Source of the DNA: Muribaculaceae bacterium Isolate-104 (HZI)
Lineage (GTDB): Bacteria; Bacteroidota; Bacteroidia; Bacteroidales; Muribaculaceae
Direction: 5' to 3'
DNA: 64,000 nt
Assembly: GCA_003762715.1 (NCBI GenBank)
Contig: RIBJ01000035.1
Location: 49,750 to 113,749, forward strand
Below are positions 45,771 to 54,820 of the stretch, piece by piece. How positions within the stretch are numbered: the first letter of the stretch is position 1; the number at the start of each line of letters is the position of its first letter. Below the pieces are notes generated by a model. The model saw only the letters and a list, made by a program, of their open reading frames with translations. It made no database searches and had not been told where the DNA came from. The translations under genes and the position numbers were made by a program.

Positions 45771-46287
45771 TACTACTTGTTGGAGCACATATAAAATTAC
45801 TGATATCTTTCTTGTAAAGAATACAAATTGTGTGCTTAGTCGAGACATTATGCCTGATAGTGGTGTATATCCATATGTTACAGCATCATCTGTTAACAAT
45901 GGCGTTTCAACTTATGTAAATGTTGATCCCATATTACTTGATAAAGGTAATTGCATACTCATTGGAGGCAAAACTCTAGTTTTTTCCTATCAGGAAAATG
46001 ATTTTGTTTCTAATGACAGTCATAACTTAGCATTATATCTCATTGAGACAAAATATCGAAAAGAAAATGTATATTTATTCCTAATCACAGCCTTAAAAGC
46101 ATCTTTATCCAAGAGCTATAAGTGGACAGACTCAATTTCATATCGCGCTATTCAAAAGAATACTATTCTTTTGCCTTCTTATCCTGACGGAACCCCAGAT
46201 TATAATTTTATGGAAAAGTTCATAGATAAACTGAGCGTACACGTCAAGAATCATCTTGATAAACTTTCTTCAATTATCTCACTATAG
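45757..46287 (+). CDS. Single-TRD specificity subunit (HsdS/BcgI-B-like)
   Basis: A 176-residue protein overlapping the methylase gene by 14 bases. It contains one target-recognition domain: YPYVTASSVNNGV and DKGNCILIGGKT followed by SNDSHNLAL, then a helical dimerisation segment at the C-terminus. Typical HsdS proteins hold two such halves (about 400 residues), and BcgI-B about 340. A half-length subunit should pair with itself and recognise a symmetric bipartite site (inference from half-HsdS studies). Confidence 0.75.
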   Translation: MKRIDTTCWSTYKITDIFLVKNTNCVLSRDIMPDSGVYPYVTASSVNNGVSTYVNVDPILLDKGNCILIGGKTLVFSYQENDFVSNDSHNLALYLIETKYRKENVYLFLITALKASLSKSYKWTDSISYRAIQKNTILLPSYPDGTPDYNFMEKFIDKLSVHVKNHLDKLSSIISL

Positions 46288-46361
46288 TATCCCCAATTTG
46301 CTTTTTTTGACGAATACGAAATATAAAATAAGTATTTTAATCAAGTTGATGAATTATTAAT

Positions 46362-49300
46362 ATGGGTAAGTCTCTTAGGATATTGCATTTTTCTGATTTC
46401 CATTTAAATGGGAATAAACTTCAACAGGCTGAACATGTATTAGATTTCATGTTAAAGGCATTATTAGAAATAAACAATGAGAAGGTTATTGACGTGATAA
46501 TATTCTCCGGAGACTTCCTTGAAAAAGGAGGAGAAGGCTTTCAGCATGATATTCTGAATGGATTAAATGTATTCAAAGAAAAGATACTAACTCGTATAAC
46601 TTCATCATTAGGGCTTCCTTTGTCAAGAGTAATATTTACTCCCGGGAATCATGATATCGATAGAAGCAAAATCGATGAATTCGCTGAAGATGGTATCGAA
46701 CTAAGAGCTAATAGCAATAAAGATGTAATTAGCTTAATTGAAGGGAAAACGTCTCACGTTACAAGCCGAGCTGCATCATTTAAAGAGTTTGAAAAGAAAT
46801 ACTATGAAGATTGTGAAGACATTGAATATACTCATTCGGACTTCAATTCTCAGATAATATTAACTATTGATGGATTAAATATTGGTTTTACTTCTGTTAA
46901 TACTATTTGGCGGTGTGGTGTTGATGATGCAAACAAAATCGTCATGGGAATTAATCAATTAATTGAGAATCCCATAAATCATAAGCAATTAGATTTGAAA
47001 ATAGCTGTAACTCATTATCCAGTAGACCATCTTAAGGAATTTGAAAGGAAGGATGTTACAAATATATTAGGTAATAAGTATGATCTTTTTTTTACGGGTC
47101 ATACTCATCGTGGTGATGTACAACCATTACTAAGCGATCAAGGGAATGTTGTATGGGCAATTAATGCTGCCGGTACACTCTCTAATAATATATATGAGAA
47201 AGACAATCATTTTAAAAATGCATTTCAAATAATTGATTATGATAAAACTATTGGTTGTAAAATAATTAGATATTTACAAGCAGAATATACTGATTTTTCA
47301 CTAGATAGAATGTATGGCGAAAACGGTATTTTATTTCGACCCATATTGACCCAGCAACAAATAAGTTTGATTTCAAAACAAAATGAGGAGCAAGAGAACG
47401 AACGTCGTCTTGAAATATTCAAGAGTAAAATTTATCCGTTTATTCCGGTTAAAGAATTTGTTAAAGCATCTCCTCGTCTAATGTCTTCTGAATTTATATC
47501 ATGCCCTGCCATTGATAGAATTAAGTCACAACTTGTGGATCAAACACAAAAAACACTACGATTAATGGCTCTATCAGGGATGGGGAAAACAAGAATTATT
47601 GCAGAAACTTTCAATGGACAAGATAATGTGTTTTATTCTAAATCCAGCAGTTGTGCCAACTCGATTTCTGCGTTTGTTGAACTTGATAGACCTATTACAC
47701 TAATAGTGGACAATTGTGAGAAAGAAATAGCGAGGCATATACAGAAACTTATTGATGAAAACGGGAAAAATATTCGCTTGATAACAGTATATAATGTCTT
47801 AACACCTGATGAAAAGAGAATATCAGCTTCAGTCTTAGAATTAAATTATGAAGATACTGCATCTGTCGTAAAGACAATGATTGATAATGAAGAATCATTA
47901 AAAGATAGGCCTGAAATAAAAGAAGCCATTAAAGAGCGTAGTGGAGGCATTCCATATATGGCTCTGCTAATGATTGAAGGTTACAAGAAGAATCAGAATT
48001 TAAAAATCGAAAAAATTGACGACATTCTTTCTGCACTGTTGGAGGGTGGTAAATCCATAGAGAAGTTTACATCAAAATCAATGGAAGCCATATCTTTATT
48101 TGAGCCATTGGGTTATAAGGATAATTACTCAGACGAATATGACTGGATTCGTAATACACCTGTAATTAATCATCTTTCACTTGATAAAGAAACGTCTAAA
48201 TGCACACTTGATGATACGGTAAGGGATTTTTTATCGCGTCAACTTATTGAAGAAGATGGGCCATGCATTCGCATTAGACCTCGACCATTAGCAGAATGGC
48301 TAACGGAAAAATGGTTGGAAAAGAATGGTGAAAGTATACCTGATGTTTTTAATGTTTTAAATTCAGAAGAAGAATCTTTAAGACGACGTTTAACTAGGGC
48401 TATGTCAAGAAGATTTCAGGAAATGACAGATTCTGCGTTTGCTCGTCAACTATTTGCGAAACTTAATAATCTTGATAACGGGTCTTTTCATGATGAGAGG
48501 GTTGCATTCACAGAAGTGGGTTCACGGCTCCTCCTCTCTATGGGTACAGTGAATCCACAAGACGTCTCATCAAATATATTCTCTTTACTAAAAAGAAACA
48601 CAACCGATTGGATTAAAGAGAATATTAAGTATGAAACTCGCCGAAATTTGATTTATACTCTTGAACGTACCGTCAGCTTCTCGGATGCGTTTAAGAGTAG
48701 TGCGCTCGCTTTAGCCAAATTAGCAAATGCGGAAAATGAGGATTTTGGCAATAATTCAAATGGAGATTTTAATCAGTTATTTCATGTATTCCTTTCTGGG
48801 ACATCGGCAAGTTTAGAGGAACGATTTTCGGTAATTCTTTATCTTAGAGAGAATCTTAAAGAGAATGGTAATCTTGTTTTATCAGCCATAAATAATGCTT
48901 TGCATTCTCATGGATTTTCCAAAATTTCTCCGAGTTCACAACTCCCGAAAGACTATGAACCAACACCTGAAGAAATTCATGTATATTGGACTAGGGCTAT
49001 AGAATTATTAAAAGAAATCGTACAGGAAGATGGAGCATTCCTTGACAAAGCAGCTGAAATGATTTCAAATCATGCAATGGGTCTTATTTCTTATGAGTCG
49101 GATTTGTTGTTTGACATAATTGGATTTATTTCTGAACAAAAAAAAATTGACTGGCCCTCTATGAGAGAGTCTCTTAGTCATATTTATTACTGGAAAAATA
49201 TGACTGATGAGAAGATTAAAACGCCTCTGAAATATTGGATGGACAAATTGGAACCCAAATCGTTCTTTGGCAAACTGAAAGCGCATATTCAGGATATTCA

Positions 49301-50645
49301 TAATGGAAGAATTGAACACAAGAGCTTTGAAGAAGAAGCAGATGCTTTTATGCTAGAAATGGAGCCCTTTGCCCTTGAATTCATCAATAATTCTATCTAT
49401 GCAACTCAGGAATTCGTTGATATTTGTGGCGACAATTCGTCTGATTGGTTTTGGTTAATCCGTGCCATAAACCCAATATTACAGGATAAAGTAAAAGCTG
49501 ATCAACTCATTAATGGTCTTTCAGATGCTGTACAAAAATTACCAATTGATGCTGATAGTAGGTTAATATTATCTTTATTAGCACAAATTCCAGATGGAGC
49601 ATCTTTGATATTGTTAAGAGATAAATGGCATGCGGAAGGTAGGTTTCAGCTAGCAGCATCTCTGTCGGGTATAATTGAAAACAGATATGAAAGTCAATAT
49701 TCTCACATTAAGCTAGGATATATTAATGAAGGTTATGATAATTATTGTGTAAATAATTATCTAGGATATAGTATGTCACATGGCACATTTAATGATATTG
49801 TAGATTTTGCTAGCCAAATGTTAGACGATAATATTGACACAGTTGAGGTCGTGTATCCCTATTTAATTAATAGAGTAAGATTTCGTATACATGATATTGA
49901 TGAGAATACATTAGGAAAGTTGGAAAATCTACTGCTTAAATACGAATTTTCAGACTCTACCAGTGCTTTAAATAGAGATATTGTTGATCTCATGGGGGAT
50001 TTGCTACAACAACATAATCGCCCTGAATTTGCAGTAAGCGTACACCGATTAATAGTAAAGACAACTAGTACAACATATTTGATCAATAAGCCTTTTGATC
50101 ATATTTATTTTTCGTTGCTTCCAAAATATGAAGATGTATTACTTCCTATTATTTTGAATGATTTGGCTGCGGAAGATGAAAGAGTGTTGTTCTATCATGC
50201 AATGCGAATGAATCTTGGTTCTGGATTTGGATCTGGAGCAGGGCCTCTGTTTCAATGTAGTGAAGATCGAATTAAGGAGATATGTTTATCTTCTTCACCA
50301 TCACTTGCTGTCAATCTGGCTCAAATGTGCCCTGTCTATAATTATTCAGAAGAGGGTAAGGTTTCAGGTCTCAGCGACTTTTTCCTATGGCTGTGTGACC
50401 ATTTTGGTGACGAGAAAGATATGCTTGATGCATTTAGCTCAAACATGGGCACTTTCTCGTTTTGTGGAAACGAGATATCTGCAATGTATGCTTCTAGAAT
50501 TCCTCTGTTTGAGCCACTTCTATCACACTCCAAGGGCACGGTGCGTTCTTGGGCCCAACGACAGATAGATTCTTTAAAAGCTCAACACGACTATGAAAAA
50601 GGAAATGAAGATTACCACAAAGCTATTTACGGAAAACCTCTATGA
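46362..50645 (+). CDS. Metallophosphoesterase-STAND NTPase fusion (putative defence protein)
   Basis: A 1427-residue protein. An N-terminal calcineurin-like phosphoesterase (about 5-310) keeps all metal motifs: SDFHL (residue 11), FSGDF near 47, PGNHD near 92, THYP near 217 and GHTHRGD near 246. Next is a P-loop STAND-type NTPase (about 375-640), with Walker A SGMGKT near 405-410, Walker B TLIVDN near 447-452 and a GGIPYM segment like the STAND GxP motif. The remaining 780 residues are helical and repeat-like, as in sensor regions of Avs-type proteins. It follows the RM pair by 74 bases in the same AT-rich stretch. Phage defence is inferred, not shown. Confidence 0.75.
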   Translation: MGKSLRILHFSDFHLNGNKLQQAEHVLDFMLKALLEINNEKVIDVIIFSGDFLEKGGEGFQHDILNGLNVFKEKILTRITSSLGLPLSRVIFTPGNHDIDRSKIDEFAEDGIELRANSNKDVISLIEGKTSHVTSRAASFKEFEKKYYEDCEDIEYTHSDFNSQIILTIDGLNIGFTSVNTIWRCGVDDANKIVMGINQLIENPINHKQLDLKIAVTHYPVDHLKEFERKDVTNILGNKYDLFFTGHTHRGDVQPLLSDQGNVVWAINAAGTLSNNIYEKDNHFKNAFQIIDYDKTIGCKIIRYLQAEYTDFSLDRMYGENGILFRPILTQQQISLISKQNEEQENERRLEIFKSKIYPFIPVKEFVKASPRLMSSEFISCPAIDRIKSQLVDQTQKTLRLMALSGMGKTRIIAETFNGQDNVFYSKSSSCANSISAFVELDRPITLIVDNCEKEIARHIQKLIDENGKNIRLITVYNVLTPDEKRISASVLELNYEDTASVVKTMIDNEESLKDRPEIKEAIKERSGGIPYMALLMIEGYKKNQNLKIEKIDDILSALLEGGKSIEKFTSKSMEAISLFEPLGYKDNYSDEYDWIRNTPVINHLSLDKETSKCTLDDTVRDFLSRQLIEEDGPCIRIRPRPLAEWLTEKWLEKNGESIPDVFNVLNSEEESLRRRLTRAMSRRFQEMTDSAFARQLFAKLNNLDNGSFHDERVAFTEVGSRLLLSMGTVNPQDVSSNIFSLLKRNTTDWIKENIKYETRRNLIYTLERTVSFSDAFKSSALALAKLANAENEDFGNNSNGDFNQLFHVFLSGTSASLEERFSVILYLRENLKENGNLVLSAINNALHSHGFSKISPSSQLPKDYEPTPEEIHVYWTRAIELLKEIVQEDGAFLDKAAEMISNHAMGLISYESDLLFDIIGFISEQKKIDWPSMRESLSHIYYWKNMTDEKIKTPLKYWMDKLEPKSFFGKLKAHIQDIHNGRIEHKSFEEEADAFMLEMEPFALEFINNSIYATQEFVDICGDNSSDWFWLIRAINPILQDKVKADQLINGLSDAVQKLPIDADSRLILSLLAQIPDGASLILLRDKWHAEGRFQLAASLSGIIENRYESQYSHIKLGYINEGYDNYCVNNYLGYSMSHGTFNDIVDFASQMLDDNIDTVEVVYPYLINRVRFRIHDIDENTLGKLENLLLKYEFSDSTSALNRDIVDLMGDLLQQHNRPEFAVSVHRLIVKTTSTTYLINKPFDHIYFSLLPKYEDVLLPIILNDLAAEDERVLFYHAMRMNLGSGFGSGAGPLFQCSEDRIKEICLSSSPSLAVNLAQMCPVYNYSEEGKVSGLSDFFLWLCDHFGDEKDMLDAFSSNMGTFSFCGNEISAMYASRIPLFEPLLSHSKGTVRSWAQRQIDSLKAQHDYEKGNEDYHKAIYGKPL

Positions 50646-50703
50646 TAATATTATCATTACTTTTCTGCGATAAGAAATATTAACTAGCCTTTTAGTCATA
50701 AAT

Positions 50704-51707
50704 ATGGATAACGGACAGATAATATTATTTCAGACGCAGGGCGGTGAGACGAAGATTGAGGTTCGGCTCTCTAACGAGACTGTGTGGCTTACTGCCGACC
50801 AGATGGCGGAGCTGTTTCAGCGTGACCGTTCAACGATACAACGTCATATCAAAAGAATCTACGATGAAGGTGAGCTGTCCGCAGATTCAACTTGTGCATT
50901 TTTTGCACAAGTTCAAACGGAAGGGAAACGACAGGTTGAGCGTAAGATTCCCATTTATAATCTTGACATGATTATCAGCGTGGGGTATCGTGTCAACTCG
51001 CATCGAGGCGTTCAGTTCCGCCAGTGGGCTACCCGGGTGCTGAAGGAGTATATGATCAAAGGATTTGCGCTTAATGACGATTTACTCAAAAATGCCGGAC
51101 AAGGGAACTATTTCGATGAGTTGTTAACTCGCATCCGAGACATCCGCAGTTCTGAGAAGGTGTTCTATCGCAAGGTGCTGGAGATTTACGCCCTCAGCAT
51201 TGATTATGACCCTCGCACATCCATTACTCAACAGTTCTTCAAGACTGTTCAGAACAAAATGCACTTTGCCGCCCACGGACATACTGCTGCAGAGGTTATC
51301 TATGACCGCGCCAATGCCAAAAGGATTTCATGGGTTTGACAACATGGCGAGGAGCAATGCCAACCAAACATGAGGCTGAGATTGCGAAGAATTATCTCTC
51401 GGAGGAAGAGGTCGATATGCTCAACCGAATTGTCAACCTGTATCTAGACTTTGCCGAACTTCAGGCCAAGAGCCATGTACCGATGTATATGAAAGACTGG
51501 ATTCAGAAGCTCGACGATTTCCTGAAGCTGTCGGGTAAGGAATTGCTGAACCATGCCGGCAGCGTCTCAGCCGAAGTTGCCAAGCTGAAAGCCAATGAGG
51601 AATACGACAAATTCCGCGAACGTACCCAGTATCAACTATCCCCGGTCGAAATCCACTTCCTCGAAGCCTTTGAAGCCGAACAAAAGCGACTCCGCTCCAA
51701 GAAATAA
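50704..51707 (+). pseudogene. RhuM-family protein, broken by a single-base frameshift
   Basis: The first 211 codons match the RhuM family from the N-terminal DNA-binding region (VWLTADQMAELFQRDRSTI) through YRVNSHRGVQFRQWATRVL to AEVIYDRANAK. The frame then ends at 51339. The rest of the family (FMGLTTWRGAMPTKHEAEIA...) continues in another frame to 51707. Restoring one A in the AAAA run at 51319-51322 rejoins the two parts exactly. RhuM proteins are found with mobile elements and toxin-antitoxin genes, and their role is unclear. A sequencing error is a real alternative. Confidence 0.85.
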
Positions 51708-51718
51708 ACAAAAGAAAA

Positions 51719-53167
51719 ATGAATACATCTAAAGATATATCGCAATTGATTGCCCATGCGAACGAAGACGATTTGCGCGATATTGTTTCAGGATGGGCCA
51801 ACAAACATTCTGATTTCAAGGATTATGTCCGAAATTGCCTCTGCCCTTCGGTAGAAAATGTGGATTTCGCCCGCAAACTCAGTCAGGCCGTAAACCGCGA
51901 GACAAAAGAGTTCTTCTCGCGCCATGAAGTGAGAGAAGCGACTGACTGGAGCAATGTCTATAATGACTTGATAAAGCCATGGAGCGAAAACGCAGACTCG
52001 CTGTCTACCGAGAAGCTATATGACCTGTGTGACGTAATAGTCAAAGAGGTCGGTATGCAGGTGACTGATGAGGATTTTTACGGCGATGATTGGTATGGCG
52101 ATGATTTTTCCGGCAGTATTCAGGATATAATGGATGTATTGGGAAACATTGTCGGACTTCTTATGATTCGCGAGGATGTCAGCCACGATATTCTGAATTC
52201 TTTAGAAAAACTCGTTAAAGCTGCTAAAAAGAAGGATGTGATAGACGACTACATTGGTTCGCCATACGATTTTATTCTTGAATTTATCGCACTCAGACGC
52301 GACAACGATGAAGTTACGTGTGGAATATACGATGCTCTGATTGACGAGAATCTGGGTGATGAGGCGGGGACGTGGGTGTGCCGTAAAATTGATTTTATCC
52401 GTTCAATGGGTCTTGCAGATGAAGCTCGCCAATATATGGAGGATGAGATACAGTATCCTGAAGTCTGCCTGAAATATTATAATGAGTTGCTTGATGCCGA
52501 CAACTGGCTTGAGGCTATCCTCCTGCTCGACAGGGCGCAGGCAATCAAGGACAATGGCTCTTACTTCTATTCGCCAAAGACTCCGAACTGGCTTGAACTT
52601 AAACAGCAACTTCTTGTGGAACATGGCACATTGGAAGAACGTATAGATAATCTCAAACGCCTGTTCTATAACAGCTACAACGATAAAGCAAAATTCTATC
52701 ATCAACTCAAGGAACTTGTTGACGGGGACAAATGGAACGCATTCTACCATAATCTGCTCTCAAAGGCAACCGGTTATAATGTCATTGATGAAATCGCCCC
52801 ATTCCTCATAGAGGAAGGTGAGTTTGACTGGCTATTCCGTCTCGTGTCGGAAGCAACGGCAAAGGATTCGACTGATTATCGGACTCCGTTAAAGTACGCC
52901 GGATCATTGCGTCAAACTCATTTTGAAGAAATGCAGGCGATCCTAATCCGTACAGTCCGTGCATACGCTGCCGACCGTTTCCCCCCAAAGAAAAAAGTCA
53001 ATTCTTCCAAGTACTCATATTTCAGAGCAGACCTGGAATCCCTGTCTGAATTCGGATATGCGGAAACTCAAAAGGAGATTGTCGAATTCTTACTGCAGGA
53101 GTATCGCTTCCGCCCTTCACTCGCAAAAGAATTACGGTCTATAAAACTGAATACAAACAATGGGTAA
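51719..53167 (+). CDS. Uncharacterised helical-repeat protein
   Basis: A 482-residue soluble, acidic, mostly alpha-helical protein with TPR/HEAT-like helical pairs through the second half (for example EARQYMEDEIQYPEVCLKYY and NWLEAILLLDRAQAI). No catalytic motif, signal or membrane segment is visible, and no family was recognised with confidence. It starts 11 bases after the RhuM remnant and overlaps the BRO-Fic gene by eight bases, so it could act with either. Confidence 0.75.
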   Translation: MNTSKDISQLIAHANEDDLRDIVSGWANKHSDFKDYVRNCLCPSVENVDFARKLSQAVNRETKEFFSRHEVREATDWSNVYNDLIKPWSENADSLSTEKLYDLCDVIVKEVGMQVTDEDFYGDDWYGDDFSGSIQDIMDVLGNIVGLLMIREDVSHDILNSLEKLVKAAKKKDVIDDYIGSPYDFILEFIALRRDNDEVTCGIYDALIDENLGDEAGTWVCRKIDFIRSMGLADEARQYMEDEIQYPEVCLKYYNELLDADNWLEAILLLDRAQAIKDNGSYFYSPKTPNWLELKQQLLVEHGTLEERIDNLKRLFYNSYNDKAKFYHQLKELVDGDKWNAFYHNLLSKATGYNVIDEIAPFLIEEGEFDWLFRLVSEATAKDSTDYRTPLKYAGSLRQTHFEEMQAILIRTVRAYAADRFPPKKKVNSSKYSYFRADLESLSEFGYAETQKEIVEFLLQEYRFRPSLAKELRSIKLNTNNG

Positions 53168-54032
53168 GAAGTCGATAAGGTTTTTCAATGACCGCGAGGT
53201 GAGGGCGGTCTGGGATGACGAGAATAGCTGCTGGTGGTTTTCGGCTACTGACGTTGTGCGCGCCATCAATGATGAGCCGGACTATACGAAGGCCGGCAAC
53301 TATTGGCGGTGGCTTAAACGTAAATTGAAACAAGAGGGCGTTCAACTCGTGAGTCCCACTCACGGGTTCAAATTCGAGGCCCCGGATGGCAAACAGCGTA
53401 TAGCCGATGTACTGAATAGCGATGGCGTTATTCTTCTTGCCAAGCATTACCCCAACAACCGGGCGAGTAAGTTTCTTGATTGGTTCACTTACAGCGACAA
53501 TACCATTGATGGGCAGAGCCGCAAGAAGGCTTATACCTTGTTTGAAAGTGGCTTGCTCAATTCCCTTGAGCCAGGCAGCATAAAATGTCTGCAACAGATT
53601 CACGCCTATCTGTTTGGAGGCTTATATGAGTTTGCCGGACAGATAAGGAATAAGAATATATCGAAGGGCGGATTCACGTTTGCCAACTGCCTACACTTCC
53701 CGACCATCATTCCGACGATTGAACGTATGCCGGAAACCACTCTCGATGAAATCGCCGACAAGTATGTGGAGATGAACGTGGTTCATCCGTTTATGGAGGG
53801 CAATGGGCGCAGCACACGCATATGGCTTGACCTGATGCTCCGTCGCTCGCTCAAACGATGCGTTGACTGGAGCCGGATTGACAAGAACGAATATCTGACA
53901 GCAATGCGCGAGAGCGTCGTCGATTCCACACATATCAAAGCGTTGCTTAAAGGGGCCTTGACCGACAAAATCAACGACCGCGAAATGTTCATGAAAGGCA
54001 TCGACTACTCTTACTATTACGAAGAAGAGTGA
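53160..54032 (+). CDS. BRO-N/Fic fusion protein (putative AMPylator)
   Basis: A 290-residue protein. Residues 5-110 form a BRO-N/phage antirepressor-like DNA-binding domain (WWFSATDVVRAIND...), and residues 120-265 a Fic domain with an intact catalytic motif HPFMEGNGRSTR at 209-220 and the upstream flap GLYEFAGQIR. The Fic motif predicts transfer of AMP (or another nucleotide moiety) to proteins. No separate antitoxin gene is evident, and no inhibitory S/TxxxE(G/N) helix was identified. Its start overlaps the preceding gene. Confidence 0.85.
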   Translation: MGKKSIRFFNDREVRAVWDDENSCWWFSATDVVRAINDEPDYTKAGNYWRWLKRKLKQEGVQLVSPTHGFKFEAPDGKQRIADVLNSDGVILLAKHYPNNRASKFLDWFTYSDNTIDGQSRKKAYTLFESGLLNSLEPGSIKCLQQIHAYLFGGLYEFAGQIRNKNISKGGFTFANCLHFPTIIPTIERMPETTLDEIADKYVEMNVVHPFMEGNGRSTRIWLDLMLRRSLKRCVDWSRIDKNEYLTAMRESVVDSTHIKALLKGALTDKINDREMFMKGIDYSYYYEEE

Positions 54033-54091
54033 ACTAATATCCAGGCTGCGTGCAGACCTTTTGCACGTAATATGCACGTAAAAATAAAAAG

Positions 54092-54134
54092 AAGCGACTT
54101 AACTTGGTGGTTTACACTTTGTTAAGTCGCTTTT
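54092..54134. terminator. Bidirectional terminator between BRO-Fic and tRNA-Leu
   Basis: A perfect 12-bp inverted repeat (AAGCGACTTAAC/GTTAAGTCGCTT) with T/A runs on both sides. It can serve the plus-strand gene and the minus-strand tRNA. Confidence 0.85.
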
Positions 54135-54138
54135 GTGG

Positions 54139-54219
54139 TGCCCAGAACAGGACTCGAACCTGCACGCCTCGCAGCACTCGCACCTGAAACGAGCGCGTCT
54201 ACCATTCCGCCACCTGGGC
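54139..54219 (-). tRNA. tRNA-Leu (anticodon CAG)
   Basis: An 81-base class II tRNA on the minus strand. The acceptor is GCCCAGG with its partner TTCTGGGC, the discriminator is A, the D arm reads GGCGGAATGGTAGACGCG, the anticodon loop holds CAG, and a variable arm and GTTCGAGTC T loop are present. Its 3' end faces the accessory region. Confidence 0.93.
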
Positions 54220-54229
54220 TTTTGCGTTG

Positions 54230-54237
54230 CAAAGTTA
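54230..54237 (-). promoter_or_regulatory. -7 box for tRNA-Leu(CAG)
   Basis: TAACTTTG on the minus strand, 10 bases upstream of the mature tRNA. Confidence 0.5.
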
Positions 54238-54249
54238 GGATATAAAAAA

Positions 54250-54280
54250 GAAATATGCAAGGATTTTCCTTGCATATTTC
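54250..54280 (-). terminator. Strong terminator upstream of tRNA-Leu
   Basis: A perfect 14-bp inverted repeat (GAAATATGCAAGGA/TCCTTGCATATTTC) with a three-base loop, followed by six T on the minus strand. It ends the short transcript that begins near 54510. Confidence 0.85.
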
Positions 54281-54315
54281 TGTGTTTTGTGGTTATGGTG
54301 TTGAACCGTAGGGCT

Positions 54316-54390
54316 TTATTCCCACTCGATTGAGTGTTTGAAAAGGGAGAGGCTTGATATATCGGGAGTTATCTTCTTGTCTTGTCTCAT
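54316..54390 (-). CDS. Candidate 24-residue small gene
   Basis: An ATG-to-TAA frame of 24 codons (starts MRQDKKITPDI, ends KHSIEWE) sits alone between a TAnnTTTG box (54518-54525) and a strong terminator (54250-54280) on the same strand. No Shine-Dalgarno is clear, which is common in the phylum. The product has no membrane segment and was not recognised. It may be a true small protein, the remnant of a larger gene, or a chance frame in a non-coding RNA. Confidence 0.35.
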   Translation of the reverse strand: MRQDKKITPDISSLSLFKHSIEWE

Positions 54391-54517
54391 CAGGGATGAA
54401 TTACGGGGTTATTTTGACTTTTGCAGGCGCACTGGAGGACAGCGAGTTAAGCGTGAAATTCCATGCTGATTGCTGGGATTTTATTCTCTCACTGCCGTTT
54501 CAATGGGCTTGCGTCTG

Positions 54518-54525
54518 CAAAGGTA
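54518..54525 (-). promoter_or_regulatory. -7 box of a short minus-strand transcript
   Basis: TACCTTTG on the minus strand. It drives a predicted transcript of roughly 230-260 bases ending at 54250. The sequence from 54391 to 54820 holds nothing else that can be supported. Confidence 0.4.
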
Positions 54526-54820
54526 CGCATTTTTAGTAACATTCACCATATCAAAGGGGTGCAAATTTTGAGGCTTCCTCTGTACGCGGCAAAATGACCT
54601 GGGAGTGCGTTTTCTCCTTGTCTTATCGCATAACATTCTGTGGTGAAGCACTGTAACCCCCGTCACCCCTTCCATCCTCCCTCCCTGGGTATAGGCGGCA
54701 TTCCGATGGGTGTCGCTTTCTCTAAATTTTACTGGAATTTTCCGTGGACTGTGCCAACTGTTGAGGTGTGCCATTTTAATCTTGTTGAGGGCATCTGTTA
54801 CACCCTCTAAGTGTACCACT

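Noticed and set aside
37000..54219. Integrated element bounded by attachment sites at tRNA-Leu
   Set aside because: The tRNA 3' end faces the region, but no second copy of the tRNA 3' sequence and no integrase gene were seen, so element boundaries cannot be claimed.
54133..54333. A 66-codon plus-strand frame
   Set aside because: It lies across the minus-strand tRNA-Leu gene and its promoter and terminator.
54316..54390. C-terminus of GMP synthase, because the frame ends in IEWE
   Set aside because: GuaA ends in a similar tetrapeptide, but the preceding residues do not match the conserved GuaA end, and a start codon and terminator enclose the short frame.
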